Below, in pieces: positions 54,243 through 62,995 of a DNA stretch of 64,000 nucleotides. The stretch lies in the NCBI RefSeq assembly GCF_001625195.1, contig NC_054389.1, positions 10,474,520-10,538,519 on the forward strand, given 5' to 3'. Made by a program: the position numbers and the translations under genes. The stretch comes from Drechmeria coniospora (taxonomy: Eukaryota > Ascomycota > Sordariomycetes > Hypocreales > Ophiocordycipitaceae). The notes beneath the pieces are model-generated. The model searched no databases. It saw only the letters and a program-made list of their open reading frames with translations, and was not told the origin of the DNA. Positions within the stretch are counted from its first letter, which is position 1, and each line of letters starts with the position of its first letter.

Positions 54243-54678
54243 ATGGCCGAGTTGCCCCCGCCGTCGCTACCATCGACAATACATCACACCCCCGCCCCCC
54301 AAACTTCTTCTGCCAGTTCCTCTTCCGCCAACGACAGGGCGACGGAAGGGTCGAGCTCAAGGACGCTCGCCACAAGGCCTTCCGCCCGGAACCAGGTGTA
54401 TGCTTGGACCCTCTCAAACTGGCCCCCAAGAAAGCATCAAGCTAACAAACTTCGAATACAGAGGGCCATCTTCAGAGGCTGAGGTGGCCTCTGTTTCCGG
54501 GTGGGACCTTGAGAGCGGTCCTATCCCTAGTCCTGTCGTTGGAGGAAGATCTTGGAGCTGGAGAGGAGGGGGGACCCTTACCGTTGAGATGGGGTCCTTT
54601 GGGGTGGCGTTAAGTGGGGTCCTGGTGGTATTAGCGGCGGCCGTGATGCTCGGCCATCTGGTGCAATATATTAAGTAG
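54243..54678 (+). CDS. Small Pro/Ser-rich protein with C-terminal membrane segment, copy C (tentative)
   Basis: Tentative model: join(54243..54395, 54478..54678), 117 aa. The start is MAELPPPSLPSTIHHTPAPQ. Donor CAG|GTGTAT, a GCTAAC branch site at about 54451 and acceptor TTCAGAG| keep the frame and join to AEVASVSGWDLESG, ending in the membrane segment GSFGVALSGVLVVLAAAVML shared with copy B. A more canonical acceptor (AATACAG, about 54461) leads to a stop within seven codons and loses the membrane segment. The splice choice is therefore uncertain, and the copy may be inactive. Confidence 0.38.
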
Positions 54679-54861
54679 TAGCATTATTGCTTTTTGGATT
54701 AGCGGAGCGTGTTTTTGGAGCGGCATTATTATGCGAATCTTTTAGCGTTGTTTTGGGCCGACCTCGGACACCAGAAGGTTTGTCACGTCCCCTTTCCACC
54801 TCTGTCCGTCACTAATAATACTCAGTGCCTTCCGTCTCGCGCAGGACCTTACTCGGCCGCA

Positions 54862-56334
54862 ATGGACGCCCAGGCGAAGCTCGTCGAGGAGCACAAGACG
54901 GCTGTGGCGCGCATCCAAGAGGAGGTCAAGTACTTCCACGACAACAAGAAGCACTTTCGCGTCTACCATGGCTCGACGAGCTCGACACGTCCGATGCAGT
55001 TCAAGCGCGACTCCATCGTCGACACGAGCGACATGGATCGCCTCTTCGCCGTCGACCTCGAGGCCATGACGGTTCAGGCCGAGCCCAAGGTGCCTATGGA
55101 CAAGCTTGCCGAGCACTGCCTCGAGCAAGGCGTGCTGCCCAAGATCGTCATGGAGTTCAAGGGCATCACTGTCGGCGGCGGCTACTCGGGCTTCTCGGGC
55201 GAGAGCAGCATGTACCGCTACGGCCTCTTCAACAACACCGTCGCCGACATCGAGATCGTCCTAGGCGACGGCTCGCTCGACACGGCGAGCCGCACGCGCA
55301 ACGCCGACCTGCTCGAGCACGCGGCCGGAAGCCTCGGCACCTTTGGCATCGTCACCCTCGCCACCGTCGAGCTCATCAAGGCGACGGCTTGCGTGCAGGT
55401 GGAGGTGCAGCTCGTCGACGACGTCAGCAAGGCGCACGAGATATTCGAGGCGGCCACCGAGGACGAGTCGATCCACTTCATCGACGGCGTCTACTTTCGA
55501 AAGGGCCGCATCGCCGTCATGCTCGCCCGCTTCGTCGACGGGCCCCCGGCCGGCCAGAAGGTGCTCAAGAAGATGCAGGTCCACTGGTTCGCCGACACCA
55601 TCGAGGACATACTCGACAAGAAGCCGACGACGGAGGCGCCGGCGTCCATCTACATGAACACGGCCGACTATCTATTCCGCTACGATCACGGCGCCTTCTG
55701 GGGTGGCAAGCTCGCCTTCCGGCACTTTCACGTTCCGCAAAACGCCATCACCCGACGCCTCGCCGACCCCTTCATGGACAGCCGCACCTGCTACCACGCG
55801 CTGCACAAGTCGGGCCTCGCCAACGAGTACGTCGTCCAGGACTTTGGCATCCCCGCGAGCACCGTCACCGAGTTCGTCTCCTTTGTCAACGAGACGCTGC
55901 CCGAGCTGCAGATCTTTCTCGCCCCCTGCAAGGCGCCCAAGGACATCGGCCTCAGCTCGCGCTTCAACCCGCGCGTCGCCGAGGTGGCCGACCAGCGAAT
56001 CTTCGCCGTCGGCGTCTACGGTCGCGGTCCGCGCGACCCCAAGGCCTTTTACGAGCTCAACCGCAAGCTGGAGCTGCGGAGCGCCGAGCTGCTGGGTGCC
56101 AAGCTGCTGTACGCCCGGACCTACTACACCGAGGACGAGTTTTGGCTCATCTACGACAAGGCCATCTACGAGGAGATGCGCAGGAAGTACAAGGCCGAAG
56201 GTCTCCCCACCGTCTTCGAGAAGCTCAAGGCCGACATGGACACGGGCGCCGGCCGGAGGAGGCCGGTTCGGGGCATCTTGGAGACCATGTGGGACAAGCT
56301 CGTGGGAAACAAGGAGTATCTGCTGAAGAAGTAG
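54862..56334 (+). CDS. DHCR24/DIMINUTO-like FAD-dependent oxidoreductase
   Basis: Single coding exon, 490 aa, ATG at 54862 (MDAQAKLVEEHKTAVARIQE). The frame stays open upstream to 54709, but that part translates repeat sequence, and a CGCAG acceptor at about 54844 suggests a leader intron. Residues ~30-200 form an FAD-binding (PCMH/BBE-type) domain: SIVDTSDMDRLFAVD, PKVPMDKLAEHC, and GGGYSGFSGESSMYRYGLF near 112-130. The C-terminal half (YFRKGRIAVML; HFHVPQ; TYYTEDEFW) matches 24-dehydrocholesterol-reductase-like proteins. The N-terminal membrane span of true DHCR24 is missing. The substrate is unknown: a sterol side-chain or another unsaturated compound is possible. GC-rich, with no disabling changes. 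Confidence 0.83.
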   Translation: MDAQAKLVEEHKTAVARIQEEVKYFHDNKKHFRVYHGSTSSTRPMQFKRDSIVDTSDMDRLFAVDLEAMTVQAEPKVPMDKLAEHCLEQGVLPKIVMEFKGITVGGGYSGFSGESSMYRYGLFNNTVADIEIVLGDGSLDTASRTRNADLLEHAAGSLGTFGIVTLATVELIKATACVQVEVQLVDDVSKAHEIFEAATEDESIHFIDGVYFRKGRIAVMLARFVDGPPAGQKVLKKMQVHWFADTIEDILDKKPTTEAPASIYMNTADYLFRYDHGAFWGGKLAFRHFHVPQNAITRRLADPFMDSRTCYHALHKSGLANEYVVQDFGIPASTVTEFVSFVNETLPELQIFLAPCKAPKDIGLSSRFNPRVAEVADQRIFAVGVYGRGPRDPKAFYELNRKLELRSAELLGAKLLYARTYYTEDEFWLIYDKAIYEEMRRKYKAEGLPTVFEKLKADMDTGAGRRRPVRGILETMWDKLVGNKEYLLKK

Positions 56335-58079
56335 CCTGCCTCGCCATAATGGCCGCCGCAAGCTGGGTCGCATGAGCACTCGAGCCCGACGAGAGGGCGT
56401 CGTGGCAAGCCGTCGTCATTTCTGATTAGCGGGGCATATGTATACTTGTATGTCATCCATAGTAGCGAAGCCATTCACACCCCGCCTTGTACATGCGAGC
56501 ATGACGACTCGCTTCCCTCTGGTCGCTGTCGCTCTTCTGCAATATACGTCGAGACGCAAGGCGGTAGACGCATTCAGCACGACGATGCCGTCGCCCGCCG
56601 CCCAGGGGCAAGTTCGACTGTCGGAACACAACAAAATGGGCAGCAGAGGAGCTGGGGGGGGGGGAGGTCAGTCTGGGTGCTACGTTGCTAGCAGCTAGAG
56701 GCGCTACTACTGACCACTAGCTGAGGGACTGTTGGCGGCCCGCTCCCTCTTGCGAGGAACCGTCTCCTACCTTGAAATCACCACACGTCCTGTGTGTCGG
56801 CCGTCCTGTTGGACTGGAATGGCATGGATGTGGGCGGCGGATGCAACCCGAGTACGTCCCATAGCCCATGTGTAAGTCTGGGCATGTCTCCGAACCAGCT
56901 CATCGTCTTCCGAGTATGTCTGCGAGCGCCCCCAGCAGGACCGGCCAAGCTGACGGTGAGATGCAACGCCGAGGTTGGCACCGAGCTCCCAGCTGCCAGC
57001 GCACACTTATCCCGGCCCAGCAGAGACGCGACCTATTCAAAACAGTCCCCGTCGGTGCGGCGGTCCGCAACTGCGAGGTCGAGATGATTCTACGCTACAT
57101 CGATGCTAACATGTCGACGCCTCAAAGGGCAACACCGGCACCGACGACGGTGCGCTTGCGATGGACCGCTCGACGACGTGGGTGGATATGGACAATGACG
57201 TTGGGCGCGTCATTCTGCCTTCCCCATCGCCGTGGCCATGCTGGGATGTCCAACAGATATTACAAACCGGAATGCATCTAAATTCAGGCCTCCATGTACG
57301 TGGACGGCTGCTAGCCTGACCTCGCAACGAGAACATGGGTGCGACCTGGGCGTTTCCAGCGCATGATTCCGTCTCGAGAAGCCATCAAAGCATCAGTAGC
57401 GGCATCGCAACAGTAGCGGCATCAGCACCATTGACCGAGTCACCAAGTCACGCTGGCCCTGCTAGCTGGATTCGTGCTGGGAATTTGGCATACGCCTTGC
57501 CCTCCCATCCCGTCTCCGCTCTGCCGTTTCCGCTTTGCCGTTTCCGCTTGCCGTTTCCCAGCTGCTGCTTCCCATCTGCGTTTGAGGCTCTCGCCTATCT
57601 TCCGCTTCTCATCTGCCGAGGCCGCTAGGGCTCCTGCGAGGGACGATATTCTCGTTCCAGGCCTTGCCTGCGCCAGCCGTCTCTCCCCTCCCTTTGTCGC
57701 TCGAATAGTCGTACGAACATCCGAGTTTCGACATGGATCCGATGAAGCAGCATCATGTTTCAAGCGATGCATATCCTAGTGACAAAAATACGCCACCCGA
57801 ATAATCCGAAGTCCCGTACGGAGTCTGTGTCCTTGCCGTATGAGTAGGTGCAGGTGTTGATCGGCGTTCGGACGGAACATGCGGAGGACATCACCACGCC
57901 CTGTGGCGTAATACAGGGTACGGAGGTGTTCGGACAGGGGGGTTGTCGTGGCTTCTGATTTCCCTATCGGGTCAAGACTTGGACTTGCGAACGCATCCTC
58001 CAGAGGGGACGAATGGCACGGAGTATGCATCTCAGACGACCAAAGTTCGCGTACCTCAGTCGACCACACCAACGCTACA
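56335..58079. other. Intergenic region before the AT-rich block
   Basis: Ordinary base composition, no recognisable gene, and only occasional TACGGAGTA words. A pyrimidine-rich patch with repeated CGTTTCCGCTTTGCC units occurs at about 57510-57570. Confidence 0.55.
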
Positions 58080-58264
58080 ATAAAAAAAAACGGGTCATGG
58101 TATATAACCTTTCGCATAAATACTTTTGGAAAATTAAAAGATACTTCCTAGGAACTACGGCTCGAACTCCAACTTACATCCAAAAAATAGACTGTATACC
58201 TAGAAATTACAGTACTTAGGAAAATATAGGGCATCTATTGCGCTAGGAACTAACTGCTAATTAC

Positions 58265-58371
58265 AGTACGTCTACTGCGCTGTAAATAACTTTAAGTTAT
58301 AGTGCGTCTACTGCGCTATAAATAACTTTAAGTTACAGTACGTCTACTATATTGCGAATTAGTTATCGCTT
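58265..58371. repeat. 36-bp tandem array
   Basis: About three units of AGTACGTCTACTGCGCTRTA followed by AATAACTTTAAGTTAC, spaced 36 bp (AGTACG at 58265, AGTGCG at 58301, AGTACG at 58337). Confidence 0.8.
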
Positions 58372-58757
58372 GGAATTAGTTCCAAACCACTTCCTATGCG
58401 TTTTAGTGGAATTAATTCCAAACTACTTCGCTATACCTTATTGGAATTAATTCCAAACTACTTCGCCGTACCTTATTAGAATCGGTTCCAAACCACTTTA
58501 CCGTACCTTATTGGAATCGGTTCCAAACTACTTTACTATGCCTTATTGGAATTAATTCTAACCACTTTGTATACGTCTTGGTGGAATTAATTCTAACTAC
58601 TTTGCCGTACCTTATTGGAATTGGTTCCGAACTACTTCGCCGTACCTTATTAGGATTAATTTCGAACTACTTCGCCTTATCTCATTAGAATCGGTTCCAA
58701 ACTACTTTGCTATACCTTATTGGAATTAATTCCAACCTACTTCGCAATATCTTATTA
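58372..58757. repeat. 35-bp tandem array built on GGAATTAATTCC
   Basis: About eleven units of GGAATTAATTCC followed by AAACTACTTCGCCGTACCTTATT, spaced close to 35 bp. The least altered units read GGAATCGGTTCC or GGAATTGGTTCC, the most altered GGAATTAATTCC, a 12-base perfect palindrome. Confidence 0.88.
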
Positions 58758-59966
58758 AAGTAAGAGATAGATTTAGTTCTATACCGCATTATTATAAATT
58801 CTAGTAGTTATATACTCTTATATTACGAATAAATTATATAGGTACGATGCCTATCTCTATACTTTCTTCGAGAAATACTACAAAAGGATTACAAGCTATT
58901 GCGCTAAGAGCTGTTTATGGGTTGCTATAGTAAAGTTACTTACGTAAATGCATTGTACGAATATATTGCTATTCTATTCCAAAACAATTCGCGTTGCATT
59001 TTAATATCGTTACGTTTGTATTTCTATATACTTTTACAATTGTTATACTATTATCTTGTCGCTAGTTTTACGTTAAATTTACAATTAATCCGTCTATTAT
59101 ATCGTACAAAAAGCATTAAGGATATCTTCGGTACCTTAACAAGGGCCACTACCTACTAAACGAAATAATACTACTATTAAAGTTAAATAATCGAGGGGAG
59201 GTAATTTTAGTACCGGAAGAAGTTTTTTATCGCTACCGAAGCAATATTAGGATTTGCATTATAGTAAGAACTTTATTGGAATTAATTTGTATTGGATTTA
59301 AACTAACAACTACTTAATTCTAGAATACTTAGTTTAGCAGTATATCGGTATTGAAAAACTACTATAAACGTATGCATAAAGTCGATACGGAAGAGCGACA
59401 GCCCGGGTCAAATACCTGTAAGTTTAATACAATCGTTAATAGTAAAATTATTCCTTACTCTATATTTTAATACTAGTTGCTAATTAATTTAGGATAGTAC
59501 GCCGATTTATCTACTAGTAACATACTGCAGTAGATACCGAGAAAGCCTACCAGAACGATAATACTAGTAACGGACGAGCGCCCCCCGATTCTCCAGTACA
59601 ACAGTCTACAACAATACTAAAGCACTCCTCTATTAGGAAATAAAATACTAAGACGCAGAGCTATACGGGCAAATACATAGCAAGCGCTATAACTTCGCAA
59701 TATTCGTAGCGGCCCGGCTACAGTAAACTAAGTTATTGCAAACATAGAGTTACTTGCAGTACGTATTGGAATTAATTCGAATATATATCTAAGTAATACT
59801 AATTGCCTTACTAGGAACTACCTATAAGTACGGCTATACGGGATAAGGTACGCAAATATTCTAAATATATCTCGAATTAGTTCCAGACTCGTTTACTAAT
59901 TATATATAGACGGCTATAAGGCCGTTATTTAAACTAATTTGTTAAATACCAGTATTATCTCCTATT

Positions 59967-60710
59967 GCGTTAGTATTGTCCTTACCCTACCCCCCCCCTA
60001 GAACTCTTCCGCAACCGGTAGTAGATCCGCAATAGGTAGTAGATTTACTATTTCCTTCGTTAAGCTCGGTGCACGAAAATCTTAAGCCCGAAGACAATAT
60101 GGACATAGATTAGGTAAGATATTATATTGTATTCTAAGTAAGGTTGGAATTAATTTTAGTTTATTGCTAACGAACTTATAGGATAATAGTATTAAAATTA
60201 GTAACGAAAGTCTCGAGCCCAAAGCCGAAATAGATATAGATAAGGTATAATATTATATTGTATTCTAAGCAAGGTTGGAATTAATTTTAGTTTATTGCTA
60301 ACGAACTTATAGGATAATAGTAATAAAATTAGTAACGAAAGTTTTAAGCCCGAAGCTAATATAGATATAGATAATGTATAATATTATATCGTATTCTAAG
60401 CGAGGTTAGAATTAATTCTGGTTTATTACTAACGAACTTATAGGATAATAGTAATAAAATTAGTAACAATAACGCTACCGACAAGATACAAAGCAAGACA
60501 GAAGAGTCTAGTAAGTCAAGCGACAATACGTCTAAGGATAAGGCCAGGTAGATTATAGAGAAAAAGGCCAAAAAGCAAGTACGGAAGGAGAAAAGAACCC
60601 AAAGAAAGGCAATAAAAAAGGCCAAGAAGAGAGTACAAAATAAGGTAAAAGTACAAAAAAAAGCAGTAAGGAGGGCCAGAAAGGTAAAGAAAAGGGCCGC
60701 TACCTTATAG
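59967..60710 (+). pseudogene. Decayed multi-exon gene with tandem exon-intron units
   Basis: One frame can be followed across four exon-like segments: 59967-60113 (Pro-rich, ending ENLKPEDNMDID then TAG), 60182-60244, 60313-60375 and 60444-60710. The two middle segments are each 63 nt and encode DNSxKISNESxxPxAxIDIDx. The three spacers (60114-60181, 60245-60312, 60376-60443) are each exactly 68 nt, start GTAAGA or GTATAA, contain TGCTAAC or TACTAAC ten bases or so before the end, and finish TTATAG. The last segment is extremely Lys/Arg-rich (EKKAKKQVRKEKR and on). In-frame stops lie at 60033, 60111 and 60549; the 60111 stop is a CAG-to-TAG change at an otherwise perfect donor. Protein family not recognised. 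Confidence 0.6.
60182..60443 (+). repeat. 131-bp tandem units, each one exon plus one intron
   Basis: Two full 131-bp units (63-nt exon-like plus 68-nt intron-like), preceded by a related partial exon with its 68-nt intron and followed by a diverged exon. The exon length is a multiple of three, so the frame is preserved through the array. Confidence 0.8.
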
Positions 60711-61095
60711 GTAGGTAACGTACAGAACCTAGAACTAGTTTAAAACTAATTTAAGCCAGTAAGCTAATAAACTCTTAGCAGGAAGATAATTACAATTATT
60801 AATCCGCCTTTAATATTCGTACTGCAATAACTAATTTAAATATAAGCTTGTCTGGAAGTTCCTCCTCTAGTATAACAAAGATATATCAACTAACTATACG
60901 CCCTAAAGGAAAGGTATATTTTAAATCTAAATAAATCCAAAGTTATTCCGTATATATAACTAACGGATTAATAGGGCGAAAGTTCTTAGATAAGACCCAG
61001 TACTATAGTACTAAAGCAGATCCCAACGCATTACGAATTAGTTTAGTTCTACCTTTACTATATTTAATCGAACTTTAATTACTAACGATATATAG

Positions 61096-61291
61096 GAGAC
61101 GGACAAGTCCTACTATAATAGGCTTTTTTCTAGCCTACTATTTAAGTTTATCCTAAAGCTAGAGGCTCCTCTAAATAAGGCGGGCAATAGATATAACACA
61201 AAAGAAATACGCAAAATATTATTAACGCCGGACAACGTAGATTTCCGCGCCAGTAAATATAAATATGCGTATTATAAAGCAGTAAGCGGAC
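61096..61291 (+). pseudogene. Exon relic flanked by splice-site-like sequences
   Basis: A 65-codon stretch without stops (ETDKSYYNRLFSS..., LTPDNVDFRASKYKYAYYKA) follows TTACTAACGATATATAG (branch site and acceptor) and is followed by a GTAAGT donor at 61292. The next candidate acceptor (TTTATAG) is at 61349. Unrecognised protein. Confidence 0.45.
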
Positions 61292-62060
61292 GTAAGTAAT
61301 TTGGAATTAATTCTACGCATCTTTTAAGTTAGTACTAATATATTTATAGGCTACTATCTATTACAACAATATACTTGTAACTATTATATTTAGTCGAACT
61401 TCTACTTAACGTTAGAATAGGACTACTATAACGGTTAAGGACGGAGGATAAAAACTAAGGGGTTTTATTATATAAGTATTACAATATAGTAGTCCAAACA
61501 GATATAGTATTTTAATCGGACGTAATATTTTAACCGGAATTAATAATCTTACAAAACAATAACGTATTTATAGTAAAAGTTTTCGAGATTTCGAAGCAAT
61601 ATCTCCTCTCGAATTACCCCTAGATACCTTATACTCTTTCTTTTATTAGCCGTACTGCAATTCTAGCTTTAAACGAACCAACAATAAGACCGTTACTAAG
61701 ATATAGTATTACTATAACAGCTATACTATAACCTATATTATATACTACGAATTAATTCCAAGTTACAGTATGTATACTATACTGCATATTAATACTAGCG
61801 AATTTCCGAAATATAGTATATTGCATTGCAAATAGATTCCAAACTATAGCACGCACGCCGTACTATAGTATATTCCAAATTACAGTATATTATATTGCAA
61901 ATTAATTCTAAGTTATAGCGCATACCGTACTATAGTATAATAGTAGAATGCATTCCGAATTAATTCCAAACTGCAGCGTATGCTATACTACAGTATAATT
62001 TTAAAATACATTCCGAATTAATTCCAAGTTACAGCGCGCACACCGTACTACAGTATATTT

Positions 62061-62619
62061 CCAAATTACAGCACATTGCACTACAAATTAATTCCAAGTT
62101 ACAGCGCATACGCCGCACTATAGTATATTTCCAAATTACAGCGTATTGCTTTACAAATTAATTCTAAGTTACAGCGCATATACCGTACTACAGTATATTT
62201 CCAAATTATAGCGTATTGCACTACGAATTAATTCCAAGTTACAGCGCGCATACCGTACTATAGTATATTTCCAAATTACAACGCATTGCACTACGAATTA
62301 ATTCCAAGTTACAGCGCGCACACCTTACTATAGTATATTTCCAAATTACAGTACATTGCATTACGAATTAATTCCAAGTTATAGCACGCACACCGTACTA
62401 CAGTATATTTCCAAATTACAGCGCATTACTTTCGAATTAATTCTAAGTTATAGCGCATACGCCATACTACAGTATATTTCCAAATTATAGCGCATTGCAC
62501 TATAAATTAATTCCAAGTTACAGCGCGCATACCGCACTATAGTATATTTCTAAATTATAGCATATTGCATTACGAATTAATTCTAAGTTATAGCGCGCAT
62601 ATAGTACTATAAATTAATT
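62061..62619. repeat. 70-bp satellite-like tandem array
   Basis: Eight successive units beginning CCAAATTACA start at 62061, 62131, 62201, 62271, 62341, 62411, 62480 and 62550, i.e. 70 bp apart with one 69-bp step. Each unit contains GAATTAATTCCAAGTTACAG and ends CTATAGTATATTT. More degenerate units extend upstream to about 61740. Differences are almost all C/T and G/A. Confidence 0.92.
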
Positions 62620-62731
62620 CCATACTATATTTCGAATCAATTCCAAACTATAGTACGTATAGCGCAATGCATATTATTCCGAATTACAGTTAGTGCATTA
62701 TACTCCGAATTAATTTATTATACCTCTCTAA

Positions 62732-62995
62732 AATAAAATACCTAAAGATATTGCTAAGAATAAATTATTCTCTTCTAAATTATTAATTCTAGCTAATCGA
62801 CTACATAATAAATTAGAATTATTGCAATAGATAATTAACTAGCTTTAATTACGTAAGGACTAGGAGCAAGTTAGAGTTTAAAATAAAAAGAAAAACCGTT
62901 TACAATTACTTTTAGAATCCGTTAAGATTCGATTCGTACTCCTAGCTTATCTTTATATTTACCGAACCTCTTACTTTTTTACTATTATATATTAG
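62732..62995 (+). pseudogene. RIP-type decayed coiled-coil-like reading frame
   Basis: One frame reads NKIPKDIAKNKLFSSKLLIL, then NRLHNKLELLQ, then RKD, EQVRV, NKKKNRLQLLLESVKIRF, interrupted by TAG/TAA codons that sit where Gln would suit the pattern. Removing those stops only as a reading aid gives a Leu/Lys/Gln-rich helical region, as in some transposase tails. The family was not identified. Confidence 0.35.

Larger units (their letters stand above)
53880..54740. repeat. Inverted-repeat arm, copy C
   Basis: Reverse complement of about 50015-50640, recognisable through CGTACCATCTCTGTCA-type sequence, the TATA region, the pyrimidine-rich leader, the start codon area and the membrane-segment coding region. 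It holds about 240 extra bases (54346-54590) between the proline-rich and membrane parts. Substitutions are common, so it is older than the A/B duplication. Confidence 0.75.

Noticed and set aside
53757..54482. 241-codon plus-strand open frame
   Set aside because: It runs through promoter, TATA box and leader of the copy C gene and includes translated inverted-repeat sequence. Only its C-terminal part overlaps the tentative small protein.
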